A DNA stretch of 34,222 nucleotides, from the NCBI GenBank assembly GCA_007118495.1, contig SKRM01000032.1, positions 1 through 34,222 of the forward strand, given 5' to 3'. The DNA comes from Bacteroidales bacterium (GTDB lineage: Bacteria; Bacteroidota; Bacteroidia; Bacteroidales; UBA7960). A model generated the notes under the pieces. That model had not been told where the DNA came from. It ran no database searches and was given only the letters and a program-made list of their open reading frames with translations. A program made the position numbers and the translations under genes. Shown here one piece after another: positions 1-8,626 of this stretch (the stretch's first letter is position 1; each line of letters opens with the position of its first letter).

Positions 1-152
1 AAGCCGTGGGCGGCCACTACGTCGGGTCCTGTAATGCTCATTACAACCGGGATGATGGCGTCATAATCATAGTCATTGTCATCCTCACAGGCACTAAAGA
101 ACACCAGCATACCCATCGATAGACTCAGTAGGATTTTGCTTTTATTGTTCAT
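1..152 (-). CDS. Lipoprotein N-terminus, third gene of SusC/SusD operon (partial)
   Basis: Only the first 50 codons are inside the window; the gene continues past position 1. The start is the ATG read on the minus strand at 152-150. The translation opens with a short basic and hydrophobic signal peptide and a lipobox (FFSAC). An acidic run, EDDNDYDYD, follows the cysteine. In Bacteroidota, acidic residues right after the lipidated cysteine act as a surface-export signal, so a cell-surface lipoprotein is likely. It starts 35 bp after the SusD gene on the same strand. Genes in this position usually encode an accessory ligand-binding lipoprotein (SusE/SusF-like or with Ig/PKD folds), but too little is visible to name a family. 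Confidence 0.75.
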   Translation of the reverse strand, partial: MNNKSKILLSLSMGMLVFFSACEDDNDYDYDAIIPVVMSITGPDVVAAHG

Positions 153-187
153 GGCATTTGTTTTTGTCATATAAAACATACATTAGA

Positions 188-1810
188 TTAAAAATGGTAG
201 TATGGCTTGATCCAATCGCCGCCATCAGAGGTGTTGACACCATCTGCGTTATGATAACCGCCAAAGGTATAGATCTCCATACCCAGGGTTTCCAGCTCAC
301 GGCCGGGAACCGGGTAGTGCAGCGGTGTTCCTTGTTGCAGCATATCCCTGCGACGCATGTCACCAAAATGGATCATCCATCCGTTATGTACCAATTCGAT
401 GTCCCTTTCATAAAAGATCGCATTCAGTACCGCATCCAGTTCAGCGGGTACATCGGGCAGTTGACCGCGCACCTTGCGTTCGAGAGCCGGATCATTCAAA
501 ATGGCAGCAGCACCGGCCACATTGCCCGTACGGGCCATGGCTTCAGCCCTGAGCAGTTGTACATCATATACCCTGAACTCTCGAAGCGGCCCAAGAGACT
601 CACCCATATAATAACCTTCATCATTGACAGATGCCGGAAAATCATACCGGCCATGGCGGTAGTGGGTATAATGCCAGCCACCCCGGTCAGCCGGAAAGTC
701 GTTACTTGGCAAATACTGAAAGTCTGTGAGCAAACGCGCATCATCTGAATAGGCCCTGCCAGGTGATTCTCCCGGCCCATGAGGGTTGTTGAAATTGGGA
801 TCGTCAACAGATAGTGGCAAGCCAAGTTCATTTGTGGGATAACGCACCCAGTGCGCCGGATCCATCAGCTTAACCACGCGGGTATGTATCCTACCCCAGC
901 CCGGGTTACGCAGGTACTTGATGTTCAAATCCCACCAGGTACCTCCTTCCCATGGCAGACCATCGCCGATAGGTGCAAAGTCTGAAGTAATGCCATTTTC
1001 GGCAAAAGTCAACACATCGCTCCAACCATAGGTTGACCATGAAATGTTGTTGTCATTCTGGGCCTTGGTCCGCGAGCCATGTGCCAGCAGCCTGGCAGCA
1101 TAAGAATTGGCCAGGCGTGCGATATAATCATTGTTCATGGTAATGCCAGGAACCGCTGAGGATGACCAGGCAAACGGTGCAGCTGAATTGGCAATCTGGG
1201 CCGCCATTTTCAATTCATCGATGGCGGCATTGATCACCTCATCCCATGGATAAAATTCCAAAGTAGCCAGGTCGCTGTCTTCATAAGGCAGCATGGCCTG
1301 GTCAAATGCAACTCCCAATTGGCCAAAACTGATCCCACGAATCAGGTAGGCACTGGCCTTGACCATGTCGTTATCACGGCCACCGGGGCCAATTTGCATG
1401 CCTTCTTCATTGATGGCGAACAAAGCATCGTTTACCTGTGAAATGGTGGCATAGAAACTATACCAAGGGGTTTCTGTCATGTCTGATTCCCCGTATGAAG
1501 GATCATTATTCCAAGGTGTACGGGGCTCTTCAGAAGCATCCCGCCAGGCAAAGTTACCCCAGCTGACAGAAGAGTGGCTGGCTGCAACAGATGCCGTCAT
1601 ATTGATTGTGTAAAGTTTCATCGATTGCCACATGGAGAGAAAAGCCGACTCAGTGGCTGCCCTCACATCATCAGGCGAAGCGAGCACCAGTGCTAGGTCA
1701 GGTTGGTTCAGGTTCTCGACCTCAAGTTTCTCGCAACCTGTGACCAGTCCCATAGCCAGCACGACGGCAATCACTATGATATTATTGAATAGTCGTTTCA
1801 TGATGATCAT
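188..1810 (-). CDS. SusD/RagB-family outer-membrane lipoprotein
   Basis: This 540-residue surface lipoprotein would capture a nutrient and pass it to its SusC partner. The signal peptide ends in the lipobox LVTGC (Cys26). The SusD fold is supported by the N-terminal helical part (NQPDLALVLASPDDVRAA), the TPR-like segment LLRAEAMARTGNVAGAAAIL and the C-terminal family signature ERDIELVHNGWMIHFGDMRR. The SusC stop lies 9 bp upstream of this ATG, so the two are co-transcribed. An alternative ATG three codons in (position 1801, MKRLF) is equally plausible. No glycoside hydrolase or other degradative enzyme is in view, so the substrate (glycan, peptide or other) cannot be named. Confidence 0.93.
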   Translation of the reverse strand: MIIMKRLFNNIIVIAVVLAMGLVTGCEKLEVENLNQPDLALVLASPDDVRAATESAFLSMWQSMKLYTINMTASVAASHSSVSWGNFAWRDASEEPRTPWNNDPSYGESDMTETPWYSFYATISQVNDALFAINEEGMQIGPGGRDNDMVKASAYLIRGISFGQLGVAFDQAMLPYEDSDLATLEFYPWDEVINAAIDELKMAAQIANSAAPFAWSSSAVPGITMNNDYIARLANSYAARLLAHGSRTKAQNDNNISWSTYGWSDVLTFAENGITSDFAPIGDGLPWEGGTWWDLNIKYLRNPGWGRIHTRVVKLMDPAHWVRYPTNELGLPLSVDDPNFNNPHGPGESPGRAYSDDARLLTDFQYLPSNDFPADRGGWHYTHYRHGRYDFPASVNDEGYYMGESLGPLREFRVYDVQLLRAEAMARTGNVAGAAAILNDPALERKVRGQLPDVPAELDAVLNAIFYERDIELVHNGWMIHFGDMRRRDMLQQGTPLHYPVPGRELETLGMEIYTFGGYHNADGVNTSDGGDWIKPYYHF

Positions 1811-1819
1811 TTTTTAAGG

Positions 1820-4800
1820 TTAGAAATTGAGCTCTAGTGAGAACGTGATGGTTCTGAAGTTGGGGTAGTTGAACATGTCAATAAAGTAGTTGGTTGTATT
1901 TGACTGTCCATAGTCTACCTGGGCAACTTCGGGATCCCATCCGGAATACTTTGAGAAAGTGAGTAAGTTACGACCTATAACACCCAACCTGATGCCTTCC
2001 ATAAATTGGATACCCACATTGCCGAGGGCCTGGCGGTTAAAAGTGTAGTACAGGGATGCTTCCCTGAGTTTTAAATAGGTGCCATCTTCAGCAAAAAAGC
2101 TGTTGGGTTCATTGACCCGGTAAAAGGCAGTATAATAAGACGCCACCTTCTTTTCGTTGGGGGCTTTCCCTGCCTGGTCAAAGTCTCCGTGACGCAGATC
2201 ACGGAACAGCCATTGTTTGGTCTGGTTGTATACATCACCGCCCTGTTTCCAGTGCCAGAGCATATTGAACGTAACTCCCTTGTACCTTATGGTATTGTTC
2301 CAGCTCAGGTTGAAATCAGGGTTCATATCGGCAATTTGCACAAATGCATCCCTGCCATTTTCATCAAGCAATCGGATTGGAGCTTCGTTGACTGTGCCTT
2401 CTGTGCCTGCTCTGATCACGTACCCATCAGCATTAATGGTATAATCTCCAAGGCTGCGGCCGGCAGGCAACTGCTGCGACATTTGTTCCAATGTGCGCAC
2501 CCAGTCACCACCATACATGATTCCGAAAGGTTCTCCTTCACGGATATAGAAAGCCTGCAGCGCGTTAATGGTCGGACCAACCCTGAACGGTGCAGCATCC
2601 AAACGTGTTACCATCTGGCTGATGCGGTCAAAGTTGAAGCCCATTCTCCAACGCAAATCAGGTGTATTGATCAGCATGGCGCCCAAAGATATCTCAAATG
2701 CAGTAGCAGAGATATCTGCCGCATTCTGCCACTGGAATGAAAAGCCTGTAGCAGCTGGTAGCGGCACGTTCAAAAATGCACCTTCGGTTACAATATCTGC
2801 ATAGGTTATTTCCAGGTCAAATATACCCAGGAACTCAGCGTTCAAACCAAACTCCAGCTCCCTTGTTTCACTGGGACGGAGATCTTTGTTCCCAATGGTA
2901 GACTTAGACAGTGACCCACTGGAAACGCTGTAAGTTTCATATTGCCAGTTGAATCCGGGACGCTGTCCTGAAGTACCCAGAGCAGCCCTCAGGCGAAATT
3001 CACTCACACCGGGAATATCAAATTCTTCGGCCACACGCCATGCCCCGGAAATCCGGTAGTAAGGGTTCCAACGGGCGTCTTCACCAAAGAGTGAAGAACC
3101 GTCCATACGGAACAAGGCTGAGATGATGTAACGATCCAGGTAGTCCATGTCGACAATACCGGAATAATTCCTTGACCTCACTGTGGTAGCTGAAGAAGCG
3201 ATCGTCTTACCTCCGGTAACGGCATTCAGTGTGCGTATTCCGCCCACTGCAAGATCTGCACCCTGGATAGAGAAAAACTCAGTTTGAAAATCTTCATACA
3301 GGTATTGCAAACGGCTCCTTACGCTCAGTTCACCAAAATCCTGGTCAAAGTTAGCTGTAAAGCTCAGGTTCTGGCTGACACCCTCACTGCTTGACTTATA
3401 CATCTGTCCGTCTGTGGTGGCTTGCCCGGTGTTAAACCCTTTGGGCCTGAAAGTATTGTTGAAGTTGTTGTAACGTTCATAACTATAGGCTGCGTTAAAT
3501 ACCAGCCAGTCTGTTGCATAGAAGCTTGACTGGATGCTCTGCAGGATATTCCTTCGCTGCAGGTCACGATCCTGATAATGGAGTGCGTGCAATGGGTTGG
3601 CATTGTCACTTTGCCAGTGATTGGCATGGGCATAATATAGTGGCAATGGTTCACCTTCAGGAGCATTCATCAGCAAGTCGGTATCCGGATCAAAAAACAG
3701 CATGTTAAAGAATGCTGAACCCTGTCCACCGCCCCATCCTGTAAGGAAACGACCTTCAGCCATATCAATCTCGGTTTGGGCAATCAATGAAGATGTTGAA
3801 AAAGACAGCCTGTCACCGAACCAGTGGTCGGCGTTCAGCCTGAAATTTCTTCTTACAGAGCCATCAGTACCCCACACAATACCTGAGTTTACAGCGTTCT
3901 CAAATGAGGTAAAGATCCTTGTGCGTCCGGCATTGTGCGCCACTGAGATGTAGTTCGTATAAAACTCGCCATCCAGAAATATAAGATCCTGGTGGTCAGA
4001 AGTTCTGGCAAATGGGTTATCGGCATAGCCATCATACTTCACGGTACGGTTACCCTCAATCCTGCCATCACGTCCACCGGCATACCCATCAGGGTAGGTA
4101 ACTCCTCCGTATTTTGTAAACAGGCTGTATTGCTGCCAGTCAGGTGCCAGGGTAAAAGGATGGCTCATGGATAATGGCACTTTCTTAGGCAACGATGACA
4201 TCCCATACTCATTACGGATGCGTATGGCTGTTGTCCCTTCGCGCGCAATATTGCCTCGTTTGGTAGTGATCACAACAACGCCTGCCCCTGCACGTGATCC
4301 GTACAGAGCAGAAGCTGCTGCACCCTTGACAACCTCTATGTTGGCAATATCGTCAACGTTCACGTCGGCCAGCGAGCCTTCCATCATAACCCCGTCAATA
4401 ATAATCAGAGGTTCGGAGTCACCCAAAAGGTTGGTTGATCCCCTGAGGCGGATACCGGCTGCCTGTCCCGGGTTACCACTGGCCTGAACAACCGTGGCAC
4501 CTGAAACCTTGCCCTGAAGGGCCGATGAGGCTGATGTAGCCGGAACGGCTTCAAGCAGCTCGCTTCCCACCTGATTAACGGTCACACTCATTTTGTTTCT
4601 GGGTGTGGCACCAGCCACGCCGGCTGTGATAACAATCTCCTGCAAAATGGTCACATCTGGTACAAGTACCACATTGATTGTTGTTCGGCCATTCACAGGG
4701 ATTGTCTGAGAAGTCATCCCAATAAAAGTGAACACCAGCGTTGCATCGGGGGCAACTGTCAGCTGGTAACGGCCATCCATGTCCGTTACGGTTCCCAATG

Positions 4801-4945
4801 TGGTTCCCTGAACCGCCACGGTCACACCTGGCAATGTCGCCCCATCCTCTGAACTGGTAACAACTCCGGAAACCCGGATCTGTTGCCCGAATAGGGATCC
4901 ACTCACAAAGAGCAACACCCCCATCAGAATCAGAATTCGCTTCAT
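1820..4945 (-). CDS. SusC/RagA-family TonB-dependent outer-membrane receptor
   Basis: This 1041-residue receptor imports a nutrient across the outer membrane using TonB energy. Residues 1-21 are a signal peptide (cleavage near SLFG-QQ). Residues 23-107 form a carboxypeptidase-regulatory-like domain (GVVTSSEDGATLPGVTV). Residues about 110-230 are the plug, with EPLIIIDGV and IEVVKGAAASALYGSRAG typical of SusC proteins. The rest is a 22-strand-type barrel ending in an aromatic residue (LELNF). Length and domain order match SusC proteins. It is the first gene of a minus-strand operon with the SusD gene 9 bp downstream. It diverges from two SusD-like genes across a 277-bp spacer. The substrate is unknown; no anti-sigma/ECF extension domain is seen at the N-terminus. 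Confidence 0.95.
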   Translation of the reverse strand: MKRILILMGVLLFVSGSLFGQQIRVSGVVTSSEDGATLPGVTVAVQGTTLGTVTDMDGRYQLTVAPDATLVFTFIGMTSQTIPVNGRTTINVVLVPDVTILQEIVITAGVAGATPRNKMSVTVNQVGSELLEAVPATSASSALQGKVSGATVVQASGNPGQAAGIRLRGSTNLLGDSEPLIIIDGVMMEGSLADVNVDDIANIEVVKGAAASALYGSRAGAGVVVITTKRGNIAREGTTAIRIRNEYGMSSLPKKVPLSMSHPFTLAPDWQQYSLFTKYGGVTYPDGYAGGRDGRIEGNRTVKYDGYADNPFARTSDHQDLIFLDGEFYTNYISVAHNAGRTRIFTSFENAVNSGIVWGTDGSVRRNFRLNADHWFGDRLSFSTSSLIAQTEIDMAEGRFLTGWGGGQGSAFFNMLFFDPDTDLLMNAPEGEPLPLYYAHANHWQSDNANPLHALHYQDRDLQRRNILQSIQSSFYATDWLVFNAAYSYERYNNFNNTFRPKGFNTGQATTDGQMYKSSSEGVSQNLSFTANFDQDFGELSVRSRLQYLYEDFQTEFFSIQGADLAVGGIRTLNAVTGGKTIASSATTVRSRNYSGIVDMDYLDRYIISALFRMDGSSLFGEDARWNPYYRISGAWRVAEEFDIPGVSEFRLRAALGTSGQRPGFNWQYETYSVSSGSLSKSTIGNKDLRPSETRELEFGLNAEFLGIFDLEITYADIVTEGAFLNVPLPAATGFSFQWQNAADISATAFEISLGAMLINTPDLRWRMGFNFDRISQMVTRLDAAPFRVGPTINALQAFYIREGEPFGIMYGGDWVRTLEQMSQQLPAGRSLGDYTINADGYVIRAGTEGTVNEAPIRLLDENGRDAFVQIADMNPDFNLSWNNTIRYKGVTFNMLWHWKQGGDVYNQTKQWLFRDLRHGDFDQAGKAPNEKKVASYYTAFYRVNEPNSFFAEDGTYLKLREASLYYTFNRQALGNVGIQFMEGIRLGVIGRNLLTFSKYSGWDPEVAQVDYGQSNTTNYFIDMFNYPNFRTITFSLELNF

Positions 4946-5222
4946 GTTAATTGGTTTTTAGTTAATAAAATGTAATTGGTTTGGTAGTTTGTAGAAACTT
5001 TCCATTAGTTCCAAGTCGTAAATATACGTAAAAACATGCAAATTGTATAATTCATCGACCAATAATTTAACCGGGATAGACTATTTTTATTAGTTTTACG
5101 TTGTTTTTACAGTTGATAGACATGTCTCAAAACATTGACATTTATCAACTTACACAGAATAAAGAAAAACCGTTAGCTTGCTGTAATTTTTTAATGTTTT
5201 TTTTACTTAATTGGTATAATAT
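4946..5222. promoter_or_regulatory. Divergent regulatory region between susC and the tandem susD-like genes
   Basis: This is a 277-bp AT-rich spacer with no gene. On the plus strand, TAGTTTTA at 5091-5098 matches the Bacteroidota -7 element TAnnTTTG at 7 of 8 positions, with a weak TTTA at 5066-5069, 21 bp upstream. On the minus strand the best -7 candidate for susC is TATATTTA (plus 5019-5026), without a good -33 partner. Both assignments are tentative. An imperfect stem-loop at 5112-5149 lies in the predicted plus-strand leader and is listed separately. Confidence 0.45.
5112..5149 (+). promoter_or_regulatory. Imperfect inverted repeat in leader of susD-like gene
   Basis: The arm GTTGATA (5112-5118) pairs with TATCAAC (5143-5149). 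The stem continues with two further pairs, a 2-nt bulge, and TGTC (5123-5126) against GACA (5137-5140) around a 10-nt loop. It sits about 75 bp before the start codon and just downstream of the predicted promoter. No T-tract follows, so it is not an intrinsic terminator. It could be an operator or a leader RNA structure. Confidence 0.4.
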
Positions 5223-6587
5223 ATGCTTAAGAGGGTGATTTTTTCTTTTTTATCTGCAATTTTACTACTAACAAATTCCTGCAGCCTGAATGTTCCCACT
5301 GAAGAACCGGACACAGAAACCGAGATCAGACATAACCTGTCAACCACACAGATGTATATCGCACACTGGCAGGCAAGCGAGTTCGGCTTCTATCAGAACA
5401 TCTGGATGCAGCAGCTATCTGGTGTCAGATCTGGCAGTGTCATGGAAAAGATTGACCGCTATCAGATGGATCCTTTACATACGAATGAAATCTGGGCATT
5501 TTATTTTGAATACTGCCTGCTCGGTCTTGAAACCATCCTTGACCAGGCCAATACACTTGATGCGCACGCTTTCAAGGGCATCGCCAACACGCTTAAGGCA
5601 TACACCATGCTTATGATGACCGACAGTTGGGGAGACATCCCTTTCACCCAGGCACATTTTTATTTTGCGGCAGGACTGCCAGTTTATGACCAGCAGCAGG
5701 ATATCCTCCCTGCCCTGCTTGAAATCCTTGATCTGGCAACTGACCAACTGGAAATGGCCAATGAACCTGGTAGCATGCTACCCGAATCACAAGACGATCT
5801 CATATTTTCCGGTGACCTGGACAAATGGATAAGAACAGCCAATTTGGTCAAGATCAGAATCTTGCTCAGAATGGCCAATAAAGACTCCGATTATTCACAG
5901 GTAAACCAGGCCTTACAGTCACTTCAACTGCTCAGGGACAATGCTGACAATATGTTGTTTCCCTTTAGCGGATCGGGCACTTCGGGCACCAACCCATACT
6001 ACTATTACGATCAGGAAGTACAGCAAAGCCGACTGGGCAGTTTTATTGTCAACCTGCTGAAACAAACTGATGACCCCCGACTTCCGCGATATGTCCGAAA
6101 AAATATTCAGAATGACTATGTAGGCTCAGCACCAGGACAAAGCCTTACCAGTGCTTCGTATATTGGCCCCGGTATTGCATCGGCTACATCCCCGTTAATG
6201 ATGATCACCTTTGCCGAACAAAAGTTCATTGAAGCAGAATTGAACCTGAGGATGGGACAACAGTCGGCTGCCGACCAGGCATTTGCGCAGGCAGTGCGGG
6301 CATCTTTGAACTATATGCAGGTAAGTAACCCAGACTGGGAAACCATTCATGCAGATGTCAACAATGTTGGTTTGGAACAAATCATTACGGCTAAATATAC
6401 TGCCATGTTTCTTCAGCCGGAGGTTTGGTCAGACTACCGAAGGACAGGTTATCCCGCTCTTGAACCCTTTGACGAAAAGACCATTCCCCGCAAGTATATT
6501 TATCCGCAAAATGAAATCAGCGGAAACCAGTCAAACATACCCGACCCCGGTACGATATTTGACAGGGTATGGTGGGACAATGAATAA
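5223..6587 (+). CDS. SusD-like nutrient-binding lipoprotein (first of a tandem pair)
   Basis: This 454-residue lipoprotein resembles the SusD-like_2 branch of SusD/RagB proteins. The signal peptide ends in lipobox LTNSC (Cys20). Shared family features include QQLSGVRSG near residue 65, MMTDSWGDIPFTQA near 140, the TPR-like EAELNLRMGQQSAADQAF, and the C-terminal EVWSDYRRTGYP and FDRVWWD motifs. These motifs recur in the next gene, so the two are tandem paralogues. There is no SusC gene on this strand, and the nearest SusC is divergent and already has its own SusD. The start is the first ATG of the frame and is followed directly by a good signal sequence. The ligand is unknown. Confidence 0.9.
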   Translation: MLKRVIFSFLSAILLLTNSCSLNVPTEEPDTETEIRHNLSTTQMYIAHWQASEFGFYQNIWMQQLSGVRSGSVMEKIDRYQMDPLHTNEIWAFYFEYCLLGLETILDQANTLDAHAFKGIANTLKAYTMLMMTDSWGDIPFTQAHFYFAAGLPVYDQQQDILPALLEILDLATDQLEMANEPGSMLPESQDDLIFSGDLDKWIRTANLVKIRILLRMANKDSDYSQVNQALQSLQLLRDNADNMLFPFSGSGTSGTNPYYYYDQEVQQSRLGSFIVNLLKQTDDPRLPRYVRKNIQNDYVGSAPGQSLTSASYIGPGIASATSPLMMITFAEQKFIEAELNLRMGQQSAADQAFAQAVRASLNYMQVSNPDWETIHADVNNVGLEQIITAKYTAMFLQPEVWSDYRRTGYPALEPFDEKTIPRKYIYPQNEISGNQSNIPDPGTIFDRVWWDNE

Positions 6588-6589
6588 AA

Positions 6590-6606
6590 CACAGTATCTT
6601 TGTGTA
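6590..6606 (+). promoter_or_regulatory. Possible internal promoter before second susD-like gene
   Basis: TATCTTTG at 6595-6602 is an exact TAnnTTTG -7 element. It lies inside a short ACACA...TGTGT inverted repeat (6590-6606), about 62 bp before the second SusD-like start. No convincing TTG element sits 19-21 bp upstream, so it may be weak or regulated. Confidence 0.35.
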
Positions 6607-6663
6607 CCCACTAAACAGTGCGATCAAAACTACATTATGTAAATCAATTATTCAATATTGTCT

Positions 6664-8055
6664 ATGTTTATAAGCAGTTCTTACCGAAAAATATTCTTGG
6701 TTTCTCTGGCGGGCTTATTTCTTTTTTCTGCCTGTCTGGAGATGGATGATCCGGATGTTCTTGACCCTGATAAAGTGCTTGAGGAACTTTTACCCCTTGC
6801 CCAAAGAAACCTGGTCTACTGGAAAACAGCAGACATTGGACGTTACACAGCCATCTGGACACAACAACTGGCAGGTGTAAGAGGCGTTGAAGGAACCATT
6901 GACAGGTATGATCCCCTACCAGTTTCAAGCAACAAAATGTGGTCTGACCATTATAATTACGTCAACTTGTATTTTGAAAATCTGATTTTTTACGCCAATG
7001 AGGCAAATTCAAAAGCCTACAGGGGAATAGGCAGGATATTGCAGGCTTACTCCCTCGGATTGATGACTGATGCTTTTGGACATATCCCATTTTCTGAAGC
7101 TGACAAATATTTGTCAGCACATGAAACCCCATCATACGATGATCAGGAAATGATTCTTTTGCATATTACAGAAATCATGGATGCCGCCATCATAGATCTT
7201 CAAAATGCCATGGATGGCCAGGGAGTTGTACCGGGTCCGGCCCAGGATTTTATTTATGGAGGAGATCTCAATCAATGGATGAAGGCGGCCAGGATGCTCA
7301 AGCTCCGCTATATGACGCGTTTTGCCCATTTTCGGCAAGAATATACTGAGCTTTTTTATGCTTTGCAAGAGCCCGGCCTTTTCATCAGCAATGCCGATAA
7401 CATGACCTATGAACTCCCCGATCCGCTCGGCAGTGAGAACCCTTATTACAATTATGATGAGAAAGTGAGAAACACAAGAATGGGCAAACATTTGGTGGAC
7501 ATGCTCAAGCAAACAAATGACCCGAGACTGCCACGCCTTGTCAGAAAAAACACAAGCAACGAATATATAGGTTCAGCTCCTGGAGAGAGTAATTTCAACG
7601 CATCATTCCCCGGAACGGCAGTAGCCGGCAGACATGCACCAATTGTCCTTCTCTCGTATCCCGAATTAAAATTCTTGCAGGCAGAAGCATCTTACAGGTA
7701 TGGAGAACATGAAATGGCCGACCAGGCCTATGCTGAAGGGGTAAAAGCTTCACTTGAATGGTTCGGGGCTGCTTCAGATCCGGCATGGGAACAAGAAAAT
7801 GTCTATAAAGAAAATGTGACAATCAAGCAAATCATAGAGGCCAAATATATTGCTTTGTTTATGCAGCAAGAAGTTTGGTCAGATTACCGTCGTACCGGTT
7901 ATCCCGAGTTGGTTCCCTTCGAGGATGTTTCTGAAAAAATCCCCCGAAGAAAGCTCTATCCCGAAGATGAATTAACCCACAACCCACATAATGTGTACCA
8001 GGATGAAACTATTTTCAACAGGGTTTGGTGGGATGGCAATCCCGGAGAAATATAA
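6664..8055 (+). CDS. SusD-like nutrient-binding lipoprotein (second of a tandem pair)
   Basis: This 463-residue lipoprotein is a paralogue of the preceding gene and is nearly the same length. The signal peptide ends in lipobox LFSAC (Cys24), followed by LEMDD, an acidic tail consistent with surface export. Shared motifs are QQLAGVRG, LMTDAFGHIPFSEA, NPYYNYDEKVRNTRMGKHL, EVWSDYRRTGYPELVPF and FNRVWWDGN. I chose the ATG at 6664; an in-frame TTG at 6658 would add two residues and is less likely. Nucleotide divergence from its neighbour is substantial, so the duplication is not recent. The pair may serve a SusC encoded elsewhere, or may divide ligands between them. Confidence 0.9.
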   Translation: MFISSSYRKIFLVSLAGLFLFSACLEMDDPDVLDPDKVLEELLPLAQRNLVYWKTADIGRYTAIWTQQLAGVRGVEGTIDRYDPLPVSSNKMWSDHYNYVNLYFENLIFYANEANSKAYRGIGRILQAYSLGLMTDAFGHIPFSEADKYLSAHETPSYDDQEMILLHITEIMDAAIIDLQNAMDGQGVVPGPAQDFIYGGDLNQWMKAARMLKLRYMTRFAHFRQEYTELFYALQEPGLFISNADNMTYELPDPLGSENPYYNYDEKVRNTRMGKHLVDMLKQTNDPRLPRLVRKNTSNEYIGSAPGESNFNASFPGTAVAGRHAPIVLLSYPELKFLQAEASYRYGEHEMADQAYAEGVKASLEWFGAASDPAWEQENVYKENVTIKQIIEAKYIALFMQQEVWSDYRRTGYPELVPFEDVSEKIPRRKLYPEDELTHNPHNVYQDETIFNRVWWDGNPGEI

Positions 8056-8104
8056 ACAGGGACCAGACTTCAGTAGGTCTGCCCGATTGTTTCACCAAAC
8101 ATAA

Positions 8105-8611
8105 ATGGCCATGAACTTTTTGATCAACAGCAGTTTCTTTGACATTTTGCTTTCTTCGTGGTGGTTTGTTGTTACCCTGGTTCTCTTGCTTTTGGCCATT
8201 CTGTGGATGCAACACATGAAAGCCTCAAAGAGAAAACGTGTCCATGATAAAAGACGCCCCGGCATAAATCCGGTGATTATTCTGGGCATGGTCACTGTGT
8301 TTGCCATTGTACTGCTTGCCCTGCCCTGGTATCTTGGAACCCTCGAAAACAGCAAGCCTTTAACCCCTGTTGAAATGGAAGAGATTGATCATGAAAACCG
8401 CATGGAAATCGTATTACAGGTTGAGGGCATGACCTGTACAGGTTGTGAGGCTCTGATACATCGCAGGGTGGGCGAATTGGAAGGCGTTCAGTTTGTCAGG
8501 GCTGACCATACATTGCATGAGACCACCATCGTGTTTGACAAGACAAGGGTTGACAGAAACCAAATAGTATCTGTTATAGAAGATGCCGGTTACCGGGTTG
8601 CGAATCCATAA
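8105..8611 (+). CDS. Two-pass membrane protein with C-terminal heavy-metal-associated (HMA) domain
   Basis: 168 residues. Hydrophobic segments lie at about 18-36 and 57-77, joined by a strongly basic loop (KASKRKRVHDKRR). Residues about 100-168 are an HMA ferredoxin-like domain with the metal-binding motif GMTCTGCE (Cys111, Cys114) and the family ending VIEDAGYRV. HMA domains bind soft metal ions such as Cu(I) or Hg(II). The basic loop suggests it is cytoplasmic, which would place the HMA domain in the periplasm, as in a MerT-MerP fusion. The cysteine pair of MerT helix 1 is missing, so I do not call it MerT. It lies 49 bp after the SusD-like gene and 15 bp before ruvC. Confidence 0.8.
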   Translation: MAMNFLINSSFFDILLSSWWFVVTLVLLLLAILWMQHMKASKRKRVHDKRRPGINPVIILGMVTVFAIVLLALPWYLGTLENSKPLTPVEMEEIDHENRMEIVLQVEGMTCTGCEALIHRRVGELEGVQFVRADHTLHETTIVFDKTRVDRNQIVSVIEDAGYRVANP

Positions 8612-8626
8612 AAAGGGACAAAATCT

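Noticed and set aside
158-748. Long open frame on the plus strand, antisense to the SusD gene
   Set aside because: It lies wholly inside a clear SusD coding region. Its translation has no signal, domain or family pattern, and it reflects codon bias of the opposite strand. Similar frames opposite susC, ahcY, addB-like and alaS were dropped for the same reason.
1-4945. Polysaccharide utilisation locus
   Set aside because: A SusC/SusD pair is present, but no glycoside hydrolase, polysaccharide lyase, sulfatase or hybrid two-component sensor is visible, so a glycan substrate is not supported.
6658-6663. TTG at 6658 as start of the second SusD-like gene
   Set aside because: An ATG two codons later gives the same signal peptide and lipobox; there is no reason to prefer TTG.
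8064-8081. Hairpin CAGAC/GTCTG before the HMA gene as a terminator
   Set aside because: Only 5-bp arms and no T-tract follow; too weak to annotate.
8105-8611. MerT/MerTP mercury transporter
   Set aside because: Only two membrane helices are present, and the vicinal cysteines of MerT helix 1 are missing; no other mer gene is nearby.
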